From Cristatella mucedo (Eukaryota > Bryozoa > Phylactolaemata > Cristatellidae): a DNA stretch of 64,000 nt. Under the pieces are notes generated by a model. It saw only the letters and a program-made list of their open reading frames with translations. It was not told where the DNA came from and searched no databases. This document shows positions 1 through 12,444 of this stretch, one piece after another. The translations under genes and the position numbers were made by a program. Within the stretch, counting starts at the first letter, position 1. Every line of letters begins with the position of its first letter. Location: positions 2,733,001 to 2,797,000 of the forward strand of contig WPIO01000004.1 of assembly GCA_009760855.2 (NCBI GenBank). The letters are read 5' to 3'.

Positions 1-940
1 GTCACTTATGCCACGAACAAAACATGTAGGTGTGCTTTTGATGAGTGTGCTCATTCAGCTTTCATGCATTTATAGAGTCGTGAAAACTCCTATCAATTAT
101 CCAAAAGACTTATAATATGTGCCTTTTATAATACAGGCTTTAAAAAAGCTTTAGGAAGTCTGTGTCTGATGACAATCCTGCAAAATTTGCAGAGTTCCTC
201 AGAGTAGGCGCCGGGTAGTTTAGAAAAACCGGACCTTCAATGTCACTTGAAATATGAGATTCTGCCAGTCAGACCGAAAACAGATTTATAATATATTAAG
301 CAATTTGCTAGCAAGCTCTGATTAGTCTTAGTCTCCACATACTGGCGGCAGGGCCTAAAACATTTTCAGCCATTTTCCATTGAAAAAATAAATACTTATT
401 TGTGATTTTAGAATGCCCACTCCAAATAAAGCACTTGTTAAATTGCAACCTACGACTTTAGAGGTTTTACGAGGTGTCTGCATGCAATATGGCTTCCCTA
501 AAAAATACTATTTAAAAAGAGGTTGCCTCCTGAATACCCTACACCACTCCCTCTCTGGTCTTTAATCACTGGAAAATGTAGACCAGCCAAAACTAAGATT
601 CTCAATGCTTTTACTTAAAACGATGGTGCCCCCAAGGCTTTTAAATTTGCCATAGTTACACTGATAGCTTAAAAGCTTAGATTATACTGATAGGTCCTAT
701 AATAATTGTATATAGTTATTGTAATTATAATAACAAATATATAATTATTGCCTAGCTTCCTTGTTCGATGCGACTAAGCTATTTTTGAAATTACTTTCGT
801 TAATCTGTTTTTAGCACACACAAAAAAGAATAAATTGTCATGATAAAATATCAGTCGAACTTTAAGCCTCACCACTCCACTTAAATTGCTGTCCTCCATG
901 AAATCACTGAAACATTATGAAGTACCGATGATGGGGGCTG
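1..940. other. AT-rich DNA, no gene seen
   Basis: No open frame of note, no splice-flanked exon and no repeat that recurs elsewhere in the window was recognised here. It is best described as unique intergenic or intronic sequence. Confidence 0.5.
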
Positions 941-941
941 C

Positions 942-1242
942 CATTGCCTTAGCCAAGCTGGATCTATCAGCTTTATTTGACACTATTTTATCACACCATT
1001 CTGCTTCAATGATTGAGAGCAAGGGTAGGTTAACAGGCGGAACAACTGCTTAGTTGAAATCGAAATTGTCCGAACATATTAAATCCGTAACATCTGGGGG
1101 TCAGATCACATCAAACAGACCAGTCACCGGTGGAGTACCTCAGAGATACTTTGTAGGTCATTTTCTGAGTTCATTTAATACTTTACCAGTCGGAAAAGTG
1201 ACTCCGGCCATGGAATTAGTGGTTAATTTAATGCTAGTGGCA
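942..1242 (+). pseudogene. Ancient LINE reverse transcriptase relic
   Basis: One frame carries, in the right order and spacing, the RT palm motif A as LDLSALFDTI (958-987), then GGTTA, one stop codon, a SEHIKSVTSGGQ stretch, and motif B as PVTGGVPQ (GGVPQ at 1129-1143), followed by a degraded FLSSFNTLPVG. In the better preserved LINE at 12.7-14.1 kb the same order is DLSAS..DTIDH, ITSTALQWF, ERLQSIDVNGQ, YGVPQGSVIGP. Only the central RT survives; the YADD region and both ends are not recognisable. The nucleotide sequence does not match LINE-A closely, so this is an older insertion or a different L2/CR1 family. It is non-functional because of the internal stop and the lost GS after GVPQ. Confidence 0.7.
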
Positions 1243-1319
1243 TCAACCTATAATTGTTATTTAAACCATCGGAATCTGCTTCAGCCACTGATTAACTGTA
1301 TGCTAGCCTAGCAGACATT

Positions 1320-2230
1320 TGATTAAGAATTTCAGCTAACTTCTTTTAACCCAAAGATAAAAACGGTGCTGCTAGTCATAGTTCAGTGGGTGGAGTAGGA
1401 TACTTTGTTCTTCTACCAGCCAGTGCTATTGTGAGACCATCACCATGTGCTAGTAATTTCGGTGCAGTCTGTGACAAGTGGCTAAATTTTGAAAGTTACG
1501 TTAGGATTACAGCGTCTACAGCTAGCCATTATGTCCGATCCCTATAGTAGATTAGGAACTGTCTACAGCCCGGTTTAAAAAAATAACTAGCTCATAACTT
1601 TCATCTAGACTATCTTAGAGTCATTCTATTTAGTCGATGCAGTTAGTGTTCTTTACAGATAGCTGTTGTTACATTACCTTATACCAGAGACGAAAGAATA
1701 TTTGAGTAATAACTGCTAGATGGTAAATACGACATTTCTACTGGTGACTGCTATTTATTTTATCGGAACTCTTGATTTTGGTATTTAAAATACTCAATTG
1801 TTTGGCCTAGTGGCTCGTAGCTATTTTTAAAATCTAAAATATTTCACTGGACATATTACCTTATTCTCTCTTTGATCTTATAACGCGTGTACTTCATAGT
1901 GCTCTATTGGTAACCATACAAGAGAGGCTAGTTTTCTCACCTAAGGATCCATGACCAGTTTTTTCTGAAATCAAACAGATATGCGATATTTTATGTTATC
2001 AAATCAGGTAATATTTGTTATTACTTTGAAACAATACAGAATCTACTGTTTACATAGCTAGATTCAAAGCCGACCAAGTCTGGAGAGTAATTTTATGTGT
2101 ATATTGGCTAACTGCTCTACAGTTGCCTGTAAAAATTGTGTAGGACCAGGGGGGCCTTTCAGATATGCTTCTCAACAATGGGCTTCATAGTTGCCACAAC
2201 CAGCATTTTCTTTCGATCTGCACTCCCAAG
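1320..2230. other. AT-rich DNA, no gene seen
   Basis: No coding frame, known repeat or structured element was recognised in this interval. Confidence 0.45.
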
Positions 2231-2232
2231 AG

Positions 2233-2970
2233 AATAATAATAATGCACTTGAGAAACCGCCCTTGGAGAACTCAAATTATTTCTAGGCGCCTTACATTTG
2301 CTGCAAAGGGAACATGGTCGAATGGTGAAGAACATGAAAGACATGGTTAGGGGTGACATGCACAGGGTCAGCATACTAGCGTGGTTGGTGGCAGCATGCA
2401 CAGTGTCAGCACCCATAAGCACATAAAAGAAGAATCACAGGTACCCACTAAATGCTGTCACAAAACAGTGCATTTTAAGCTTATTTTAAATTTGGTCAAG
2501 TCAGGGGATGTATCAAGTCGGAAGTGAGTTCCAGGCTTTAGAAGCATACAAACTAAGTGCATGGTTTCCAAAAGACTTCAGGTTCATACGAGGTATAGGT
2601 GAACAAGTTATATTCAGAAAAGCGGTTCTTGCGATGGTTGGCCTGGTGGGGTGGGGGAGAAAATCAGATAGGTAGGCTAGAGTTGAAGAATGGAGGGACC
2701 TACAGGTGAGCGGCGAAAACTTGAAATTGATCCGTTGCTTGACTAGTAGATAGTGCAGGTCGGTGAGAAAAGGTGCGATGTAGCAACCGCGAAGCTCACG
2801 ACAGACAAGCCTAGCTGCGGAGTTTTGTGTCAGCTGTTAGGGCCCGATTGCACATGCAGGTAGAAGCAGTGAACTACAGAAGTTAACACGATATGTCACA
2901 AATGCATGGACCAATTTAGACACGGCATCCTTATCTAAACAAGCCCGAATTGTACAAAACCTAAAAACAG
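2233..2970 (-). mobile_element. LINE-A copy, 5'-truncated (3' RT end and 3' UTR)
   Basis: Reading on the minus strand, the element runs from RT text (KLVHAFVTYRVNFCSSLLL, about 2837-2940) into the C-terminal domain. It then enters the 3' UTR with its typical CATGCTGCCAC and CATGTCACCCCTAACC blocks and ends in the short hairpin tail (GCGCC..GGGCGG) with ATT repeats at 2233-2244. It is 5'-truncated, as usual for LINEs copied by target-primed reverse transcription, and carries many frameshifts. The closest relative in the window is the copy at 12.4-14.3 kb. Confidence 0.85.
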
Positions 2971-2974
2971 AGCC

Positions 2975-4149
2975 TCTTAATTCATTAACTAGGGTGCATG
3001 CATACTCGTTGAACGCGAATGGCACTATATCTCTGTGAGCAGCCAGAGTAACTGAAATACGAATAAAAAATTAGGACTTTACGATTGGACCTCAACTTTG
3101 CAGTTCTCCCTGAACTGGAGAGAGGCGTTGGGTGACTCCAAGAAGCAAATTGTGCCTAGATTGTTTACATAATTCCTCTGATAACTTCACTATGACTGTT
3201 CAGAACTGTCTTTGCATACGCTACTAATAATTACCTGCTTGGCATGAGACGTGATGTCACTATTATTCAGTACCTACCTGAGCCCTTTCGTCGACCGGTT
3301 GGTAAAAACCATCTCCTTACATCCAGTGTTCACCCTATCAACGGCTGAGCAAGAAACCCTAGGACCACTAAGTTAAGAGCAATAATTAGCACCCCCTGCG
3401 TTCGTAGCTCACTAGGGGTGCCTCAGTATGAAGAGAAAATCGGATCGTCCGTAGCTAAGGTTCCATTCAATTTGTCAGTGATGCGTCTTGATAAATACAC
3501 ACCCCCTAGCATGCAAATCACTTATCTGCATCCATAAGTTCACGTAAGAGCATTCCACTGCCAATAAATCAGTCATCTGTCTTGATCATAAGTGGCAATC
3601 GGTCGCTAAATTCAAAATACTTAGCTGCAGTTCCATTGATTCGAATCGGCAACCTGCGAGCATGCGACAACCTCTTTACTTCAATCTTATACAGGTCAGC
3701 TATGCTAACTGGGCTCCCCTTTATCGTTTCTGTCCCAAGAAACCGGTATAACTTTGTAATCCATCACCGTGCGGCCGAATGGAATAGTAATCGACTTAAG
3801 TGTGACCTTTGCGTACAAAATTTACGACGATATCTTAAATATAAGACCAATTTATTGCATTTCTGGATGTTTTTGTCCATGATTCTTCGAACCTGCATTC
3901 GGTAAACGAAGATAATGGAAGCTATTGCCGTAAGTAACTTGCAGGTACATAAGTGGGCGCGTTTTCTAGGGTGCTTAAAACGTTGGATTTATGAGTCTTA
4001 ACATGCAGCATATTGAGAACTTGGTAACTGGAAGGGCATTATAAATGGGAGCTACTATCTGCAACTTGCTGTTTGAGAAGCTCAGAACAAGCGCTTTAAA
4101 TGAATGATTTGAGGGAACTACAAATGACTTGAAATTCAACTAGGAGTGC
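2975..4149. other. No confident gene; possible very old LINE remnant
   Basis: No strong feature. A frame around 3400-3480 reads SSLGVPQ, and a 107-codon open frame at 3582-3905 contains a weak LINE C-terminus-like pattern (R..EWNS ... F..LK..L). The spacing between the two is too short for an intact RT, so no feature is called. Confidence 0.4.
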
Positions 4150-4806
4150 AAGGCACTGGCAGCAGTTTTTCGCCTGCTGTAAGTACCCGACTGCACGGAC
4201 CAGTAGCCCAGCAAGCAATGAGTTACAGAAGTCAAGACGGGATATGACAAATGCATGGGCCAATTTATATTTGGTATCCCTGTCTAAACAAGCCTAAATT
4301 TTTGCTGTGCAATGTAGCTGAAAGTAGGCAGACTAGACTGAGGGGCTGATTCGGTCGTCTAATGAAAGGTCAATTTGGAAAGTCGCAAATAGATTTCGTG
4401 CACATTCAGCATTATATATGCTATCATAGCCGATCTTAAGTTTTAGCCTTTTCAATTGCAGTATCACACTTTGTTTTCCCACAACTAGTAAGTTGGTTGC
4501 ATCCCCATTCGATTTAAGAAAATTTGATGTCTTTCATGTGTGGATGTCATCAATTCGTACAGCAAGGGAGTTAAGAGAATTTGACGTGCTGGAGGGCTTG
4601 GAGGGATCAAAGCAAAGGGACTATTGAGTTTAAATTGCATAGAAGTTAAAGCATATTTTGTGCTTGGCAATCACATCGGCAAGAGGGAGAGTATAAACAG
4701 TGAAAAGAACCGGACCCAGCATGGAGCCCTGAGCTACCTCATATTTCAAAGATGCCTTGAATTATCTTTGTCATTCCACATCAATACTCTGGAATATCCC
4801 ACTGAG

Positions 4807-4850
<44 letters not shown>

Positions 4851-5395
4851 TCACTTGATAAAGCGCCCTCAGAGAACTTAATCTCTCTCAAGGCGCTTTA
4901 CATTTACTGTAAAGTGAAATAGTGAGATAGTGTGAGATAGGGCCTGAACCTAAGTGAGATAGGGCCTGAACCATTGCAGAGCAGTGCCAGTGATGCCTAG
5001 GTGAGATTAGACGCACTCAAGAAGAACTTTGTGATGGTTAGTATAAAAGCTGCTCAAAAAGTGAGCAAAACAAGCTGAGATACTCTACTAATGTCTGGTT
5101 TCCTCTGTATGTTGTTACACACTCGAACCAATTCTGACTGTGTGGAGTGATTAGCTCTAAAGCCAGACTGGATGTTACTAGCAATGTTTGAAGTTTCAAT
5201 ACATGGGTTCAGCTGGTCTGCTACGACTCGTTCCAATGTCCGATACAATGGTAGAAGGGTGAATGGGTGATAGTTACTCAAGTTCTCTCGGTCCAGTGCC
5301 GCTTTCTTGAGAAGTGGCCTGACTTAAGATTTTTGGAAAGGTGATGGACATGACCTAAGGCTAGTGAAATATTAATGATTTTATTTATATACGGA
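4150..5395 (-). mobile_element. LINE-A copy, RT domain, interrupted by a nested LINE tail
   Basis: The minus strand encodes RT from the N-terminal fingers to beyond the YADD region. At 5054-5281 it reads SNYHPFTLLPLYRTLERVVADQ, then ETSNIASNIQSGFRANHS. Further along it passes the region equivalent to VNGQ..GVPQGS (about 4700-4800) and the equivalent of KPSGINKLERL. It ends near 4150 without a 3' UTR. The copy is split at 4807-4925 by the tail of another LINE. Stops and indels occur throughout, so it is a pseudogene. Confidence 0.85.
4807..4925 (-). mobile_element. Nested LINE-A 3' tail with (AAT)n expansion
   Basis: An (ATA/AAT) run of about 14 units at 4807-4850 is followed by the reverse complement of the LINE-A 3' hairpin (AAGCGCCCTCAGAG ... 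CAAGGCGCTTTACA) and then directly by RT sequence of the host LINE. The host reading frame resumes at about 4935 after a short tandem duplication (GTGAGATAGGGCCTGAACC twice, about 4950-4992). This is a short 5'-truncated insertion into an older copy of the same family. Confidence 0.75.
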
Positions 5396-5447
5396 GTTTT
5401 TTTTATTTAAGAGCAAGTGCCAAAAGGCTGTATTCCTGGAAATATTA

Positions 5448-6265
5448 ATAAAAATTATAATGCACTTGATAAAGTACCCTCAGAGAACTCAATCTCTCTC
5501 TAGGCGCTTTACATTCGCTGCAAAGTGAAATGCAATTGAATAGGAACGAATATCATGTTTGATAAACAAACAAAATAAATAACACGGTTAGGGGTGACAT
5601 GTGCGGATTCAGCATGCAAATGTAGCTAGTGGCAGCATGCGCAGTGTCAGTACGCATAAGCACATGAATGACGAATCACAGGGACCCACTAAATGCTGTC
5701 ATAAATAGGTATGTTTAAGTTCTTTTGAAATGCGGTCAGGTCATGGGATCGTCTGGCCCAGGTCGTGGGGGAGGAGTTCCAGGTTTTGCCAACATATGAA
5801 CTAAATGCACGGTCTACAAAGGATTTGAGGTTTGTACGAGGTATTTATCGACTATTGGAGTCCAAAAAGCGGGTGGTACGATGCGTGGCCTGATGGGGGA
5901 GTATATCTGACAGATAGGCTGAAGCCATAAAATGAAGGGACCTAAAAGTGAGCGACAAAACCTTGAAGTCAATCCGTTGCTTGACTGGTAGCCAGTGCAG
6001 GTCGGCGAGAAGTGGAGTAATGTGGCAACTGCGACGCTCACGACAGACAAGCCTAGCGGCAGAGTTTTGCACCAGCTGCAGTCGCGTGATGCTGGTAGGC
6101 CAGTTAGCAGTGAGTTGCAGAAGTCGAGACGGGATGTCACGAATGCATGGACCAACTTAGATGTGGTATCCTTATCTAAACAAGCCCGAATTTTAGCAAT
6201 GTCATGAGGCTGAAACATGCAGATTTGACTGTGGAGCTGATATGGCTGTCTGTCCGGTCGATCTG
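5448..6265 (-). mobile_element. LINE-A copy, 5'-truncated
   Basis: The minus strand starts in RT text (IRACLDKDTTSKLVHAFVTS, then RLDFCNSLLTGLPA, around 6060-6200) and passes the C-terminal block (QNSAARLVCRERRSCHIT, then LADLHWLPVKQRIDFKVLS, 5950-6070). It enters the 3' UTR and ends in the hairpin tail at 5448-5520. It lies in the same orientation as, and only 50 bp from, the copy at 4150-5395. The junction has no shared frame, so it is a separate insertion. Frameshifts are present, including a 4-5 residue loss after LLTGLPA. Confidence 0.9.
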
Positions 6266-6460
6266 TTGAGCTTCTACCATGTCTAACACGTCTGAATCTA
6301 GCTATCTGAAATGGCTTGCAGCCTCTTTCGTCTCTGTTTGTTGAAAGGATGGCGTCATATTCTATTTAACTAATTTAGAATAAAACTAACGTACTAGTCA
6401 CGAGCGTTATTTCTTACAAAGTTGAGTCTTCTTAGAAATGGGAAGTACTCCAAGCGGTTC

Positions 6461-6496
6461 CACCCCCTGCCACTCGTGAACGAGTGGCAGGGGGTG
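6461..6496. repeat. Perfect GC-rich hairpin, 17-bp arms
   Basis: CACCCCCTGCCACTCGT (6461-6477) is followed by GA and then by its exact reverse complement (6480-6496). The arms are GC-rich in an AT-rich setting and carry no mismatch. No flanking target duplication or related copy was found in the window. It could be a young foldback, a transcription-stalling or regulatory hairpin, or an assembly fold-back artefact. Confidence 0.8.
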
Positions 6497-6499
6497 CGT

Positions 6500-9400
6500 G
6501 GAATGCGTTTTTCGCCGGTCTTCAGCCTGTGTAAACAGAAGCTTAGAGTACATGCCACACTTTGTAGAAATACTTGTTGAACTCATTGCATCACAACACT
6601 TCTCACTGACTTAATTAGCTCTTGGAAAAGTATGTACGCAGTCTTCAAGGTTTTTTTTAGTCATCCACTTTCTCGCTTTAACTGATGCCCTGAACTTCGT
6701 CCCGACCAGACTGTGCATCGTGGCGAATGCTTTACTCGCTCACGTAGCTGTGTCGCTAATCGAGCTAAAATCCTTTTATCAATATAACGATCCTGACTTG
6801 ACCACATTTAAAAAAAACTAAAAATGTATTTATGTATCTCAGCATTTGGTGGGCGCATGTGATCTACCCTTTACGTGCTTTTGAGGGCTTACACAGGGCA
6901 TGCTGCAGCTAATCATATTAGCATTCTGACCCTCTCCGAGTCAACCCTAACCTTGTAGTGCTTGCTTTCATTGAGCTGAGTTCTCGGAGGGCGCCATTTA
7001 AAATGTTTTTAATAGTATTATCAGTATTAATTAGCTACTCGGAAAAATCCTTATGTCTTGACTCAGCAGGGAGCCTGAGTTTTGATTAAAATGGCTGCCG
7101 GGGATTAGGAACCTAAAAAACCTACGATAGGTGTGAAGTAGCTCTTGCAACCAATCTTGTAATCGAATTTGCTAGACATCACAATCTCAGCTTCCAATTC
7201 AACATCGTAAACCGCTCTTTTGAACCGGATATGCTACTTTTTGTTGCACACTTTTAGCCTTTACCTGGATTCTAATCATTTACCATATAGAATCACGCGT
7301 AAAATACTTCACACTCTTTAATACACTGAATCACTACGGAGATTATCCACCATGAGAACAATCTATTATTCACAAGAAAACCTAGCTATTAATGCCAAAA
7401 CATCATAAGTAAAAATCATTTTGTCATCACTCAAGTGCAACAAAATTTTATTATAAACTCATTAAAGCATCTCATAAGGTTAGCAAATATCCTTTTAATA
7501 TTCAAGCTGAAACCAGCGTAAAAAGAATGTATGTACCACTAGGTAACTTGCTTACCTCGAGGAATAATTATGCTAGCTGACCCAAGATTGTGAATATCAT
7601 CTACAATCGTTGAGGAGAATAATTTTAAAATTTTCTGTCTGCATATGTTACTGGAACCAATTCAAGCTAAACATTACTGATTTCTACAGCAAAAACCCGA
7701 ACGGGGAATTAAATTTCGACATATTACCTAAGAGACTTCAAGAACGCTGTTCTTTTTTTAGTTATACATATTGTAAATACAGCTACCGTGTGGCCATTGG
7801 ATTGCGAAATCTTAATTTTCAAACGTATAGGTAACATTGCGAGCATCTCATATATTGCTTAAGAAAAAATCGTAGTTTAAGTAAAAGTTCAGAAATAAAT
7901 TAATGAATTTGAACGCTCATATTATCCCTGAAAAGTCGCAGTAACGAGCCTTTCTCAGTGCTGCACATTTAAAATAACGTTGTAACTATATCTCTAGCTA
8001 TGAGAAAAGTACCTATATGCCCGGTTCTAAAGTATTTTTAATCGCCAAAATTGGAGTTTAGACCTTTACAATGAGAAACATAATAATAACCCGCTCGAGT
8101 AACCTTTGAAACTTCCAACCCAGACACTGAAATATTAGTGGCACAGCATCTACAATATTATTGGACTGTCACGGATTACTCTGCTGCACAAATTTTATAA
8201 ACAAAGAATGCAGTGCAACTTTTGGTCTGAGAATTCTAAGCAGCATTAGACGCAGTTTTCACTATTACTATTATGTTTTTAGTCATTGTGAAGCACCTCT
8301 GAAACGATGTTTAAATCATTCGTCAGTTGGAAACTTCGTATTATGCTGGTAATGGTTGCTTGGCCTATGTGAAACCCTAAAGCTTGTGACAAGACAGAAG
8401 TAACTCTTAGGACTTCTTATACTAGGCATCCAGTTAATTGCATAACCAAGCACAACCTCAGCTATCTACTCTAAACCCACGAAACGCTACTCTAGATTTA
8501 GAGTTTAGCTTTCAGTCTTTGTGGATCCTACTACTCGACATCCAGGCAGCTAGCATCAGAGAGCGGCACAATTTTATGGTGGAGAATTTCCAGAAACATA
8601 ACAATAATATGACTATCCTATTACACAAGGGCTAGTCAAGTTTCACAATACCCAAACGGCACGTCAAAATCGGTTTATCTTTACTTAAGTAAAACAAAAT
8701 CCCGCTATCTACTTCTAAACTGACTCGCAATTAGCTTAGTAAATATCGTCTACGGTCAAGCTGTAGCTCAGACAACAATACTAGTGAACACCTAGGCTGA
8801 ACTGATTAGATTAATCCTGTTTCTCTTCAATTTTGAATGGCGTGCCAGTAGAGGCAATATTGCCGCCTTTTTCAGCAGAAAAAAAATAAGCATTAACATT
8901 TTTACGTGTAAATTCAGTCAATGAAAGCTAAATACTTTCAAATTTTAGGCAAACATCGAATTTTTAAATTAGTGATGAGACATTTATGCAACACGCATTT
9001 AAGATAACCGCTTCTTTACCATTAGATATCCATTCACATTTACCTACCTCTCCATAAAAAATACTTATAAAATATCTTTGAACGTAATTTTTCATTTCAT
9101 AGTCATCCACTAGAATTGTATCGAAGAATTTTCTTCTTCAGATAATCTAGGTAATTATAGCAAATAAGTTAGTCAAGTCAAGCATTGTCACCGCCGATGT
9201 TCGTGTTATAATTTTAGATGCGTAAAACCCGGAAAATGCACTTGTAGAACATACCGCACATTCTTCTCAGCAAAAGAACTGCCTGTTACCAGAAACTTTT
9301 AGGAATATCTACGAATCACAAAACAGTAAATTGACTATTTGCCTGTTCATGCTGACGTTTATTTAGTTAGCTGAAAGCACGCACAGCTATTGAGACCTTA

Positions 9401-11150
9401 TTTTGCAATTATGTCGAATAGAAGAGGCGTGAAATTGGCCAACGATATTCACTTGAAATTAGCTCGCGAAAGAGAAAAACACGGTTTTGAAATTACAATA
9501 CATTTAAGTGACGTCTGGTTATTTAGAAAAACCTAACTTATGTAAGTTATCACCAACTTTTATAACTGGAAGCATTGGTGTACACCTGAACATGTGAAGT
9601 GTGACTTAGCATCTGAGAGAATAGGTCTCTTGAAGGTTTTTGTCATGACAAGATACGTTGGCTGGAGGAAACCAGCGGAACCATCTATTCTTGTATAGCT
9701 ACTCAATTTTTGCAACAGTATTTACGATTCAACAAGAAATAGCAAACAGATAATTAACACTATAACCTTTATTATTACGTCAAGTGGCAATCCGTTACCT
9801 GGCTGATTAGGGATTTTCACGATAATCTAGCGGCAGCTGGAGACATTATGATAGTTGTCAAGCTCTCATATTCCCGAACATCAAGAGAGAAAAGCAGTTC
9901 TAGTAATAGCTTCTTCGACAACTACTCAAAGAGTTAATACATATGCTAGTTCCTTACTTTATAAAACAACACTTTCCACCTAAAATGTTTTGTAACCATG
10001 TCCAAGGTCATGCACACTCTTGCTTTCGTCGTATAATTAACAAGAAAACTTGGCATCACTGCCATCGGAAAAGGTAATGTCAGGTACGTCTCTGGGTTGC
10101 TCCTATCATTGTCATTGATATTGAATGGTCGCCCACTCTGTACTCGCGTCTACCGACAGCCACGAAATTAAAACTTGAAGAATGGGCTAACAACTGATTG
10201 TTAGTATCTTCGGGGACTTTAAATGTTCTTGAAAACCGCTGAAATTAAATGTTCTGAGCTGGTTCACTATGTAAATCTGCTTTGTAATGATGTGGCAGAC
10301 CGAGCGTTCACAGCCAAGCAGTTAATTATTCCTGCAGATCACACCAGTGAATATCAGTCTAAGCCTAGTACGCATTTTAACCATTATACTTGACTTACAT
10401 GTGAGCGACCGAAAACGGTTATGTTCTATACGGATCTATTTTTTAACAGCTCAGAAATTCACTTAGTATCCCAGTGGTAATTTTGATTTCCGCATCGTTC
10501 GTCTATCAGACGTAACGGCTAAAGGATTATATGTATTCAAAGCAGTCTCTCTTCATCGGAAGCTCAATAACATCTGCACTTCTGATATTCCTTCTTTTGC
10601 ATTTGTTTGTATTAAACTTGTCTCTTATTTCGTTGATCAGGCTTAGAAAAACACAAGTTAGCTCTTTCCTTTATCAAAAACTTTACTTATCGGCTGCTTC
10701 TAGCATCTGCCACACCTGTAGCTAGCATTGTAGCAATGACTCTGGTTGCACGTGGAGTTAATGCGTGGTCCTATAGAAATTACTGTAACAGGGCCACTAT
10801 TCAATGCCCCTTATAATGCTAGACACTCCCCGTAAGCTGTTTTCCGGTTGCTTATAATGACCACTTAAAATAATCTGTACTGCATTTTTTGGTTTTTGTC
10901 TTTCGATAGGCAAACTTCCAAAACTTTCTATTATTAATTTTACCATGTGTAGCCATTCTACATACATTGCCTTACGGATAGTGCCTAGCCCTATGCATCA
11001 TATTACCTATCCTAATGTTTGACGTCTTTCGACATGCTTACTTCATTCGCAGCCTGAGTAGAGGATATTTTCAAACTGACAACTAGTCAATTACTGACGC
11101 TTAACAACAAGAACCTAACCAAAAAGTTATTGGCATGTCTAAATTTACTT
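6500..11150. other. Long AT-rich stretch, no gene recognised
   Basis: Several open frames of 63-74 codons (7610-7834, 8161-8352, 8438-8635, 10531-10725) show no recognisable domain. They have no conserved partner elsewhere in the window and are within chance length. A GDF-containing frame near 10212 hints at a LINE endonuclease but lacks the flanking motifs. Confidence 0.45.
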
Positions 11151-11154
11151 ACAA

Positions 11155-11405
11155 TAATATAAATAATGCACTTGATAAAGCACCCTCAGAGAACTCAATC
11201 TCTTTCAAGGTGCTTTACATTTGCAGCACAGGAAACAATGGTTGAATGGTGAGTGGTATCACGCTTGATAAAAAACACGAATACCATGGTTAGGAGTGAC
11301 ATGCACAGGTTCAGCATGTTAGTGTGGTTAGTGGAAACAAGCACAGTGTCAGAATGCATAAGCACACAAAGGAAGAATCACAGGGACCCACTAAATGTTG
11401 TCATA
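11155..11405 (-). mobile_element. LINE-A 3' UTR fragment
   Basis: Only the 3' UTR and hairpin tail are present: ATT repeats (11155-11165), the GCACCCTCAGAGAACTCAAT hairpin strand, and the conserved UTR blocks up to the end of the RT frame (equivalent of the TAFSGSL stop) at about 11405. It is a strongly 5'-truncated insertion. Confidence 0.85.
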
Positions 11406-11409
11406 ATAG

Positions 11410-12444
11410 TTCAGTTGCAAGACTTCACTTAAAATAGGTTAATTTGTGCTAAATCAGGTTTTGCGATCCCATAATCTGTTGATCCACTTAAAGACGACTT
11501 GTGAGCTTGATAAGCCCATTGCCTCCTAGTTGATATCACCCCTATTTCAGCCGAGGATAAATGTGAAACACCGATTAAAATAGATACCAGAAATGCAATT
11601 TGATCACTGTAATTGCGAACTTCTTATCTGAGCCCTAAAGGTTATAAAAACGTGTTTTGAAGCTTGCTTACTGTCCTATACTGGAAGCCCAAGCAAGTCT
11701 GAGTTGTTATGGGATGGCCCCGAGAACTATGGAGCTATCAGAATCCCCCCAAGAAACTGATCCCTGCTACAACAGAGGCACACAATTCTGTGTAAATTTT
11801 AGATAGATGCAAAGGCCGTTACAATTTTAAAACCGATTTAGATGAGGTTCTAGTCTGATTGGAGGTGATCTGATAGCTTGACTGCAAACTAATAGCTTCA
11901 TTCATTGACTCCAGACGATTCACTAAGCAAGCTCCTAGAATCTTCAGCAAGCCCTACTCTAACTGCATGTTTAAGCCATGTTAAATTATCAATATGATTC
12001 AGAAAAATCAGTATTAACTAACAAATTCTCGTCCCTAAATCCATCAAAATAAGGGAGAAGGCGCATTTCTATAAGATTAATATACCGTCCATGCAATAGG
12101 CTGCTGCTTTTATTTAGAACCAATCATTCACGAAATCTGTGATATTATTATAACATTATTCCGATGCTATGCTGGTAAGAGAACTGCACTTGTGCGATAC
12201 ATATAGGCAAAAAATTATGCGGCCCTTCACTTGTGCATGCTGGCTAGCAACTACAGCTTCAGAACTAACCCAGTTGTTAGCTATGAGGTGACTATGCGAC
12301 GATCGTCCACACATGACTTACAGTATGGCCTCGTTAAGATTGTATTTTGATTCTGATTGTAAGGGTTTCAAGATAAAAATGTGAGCTTTTAATAAGATAC
12401 TTGGTTGATTATGTAACTTTTGTTTGCACAGGAACAAGTTCTAC
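11410..12444. other. No gene seen
   Basis: No open frame, repeat or structural element that I can support was found between two LINE-A insertions. Confidence 0.45.

Noticed and set aside
3400-3905. SSLGVPQ text and a 107-codon frame resembling a LINE RT motif B and C-terminus
   Set aside because: The two pieces are too close together for an RT, motif C is absent, and the similarity is only a few residues; it may be a relic but cannot be supported.
4807-4850. (AAT)n run as an independent microsatellite
   Set aside because: It is the tail of the nested LINE-A fragment; the hairpin sequence follows immediately.
10205-10460. GDF motif and a partly open frame suggestive of a LINE endonuclease end
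   Set aside because: The conserved SDH and other endonuclease motifs could not be placed in register.
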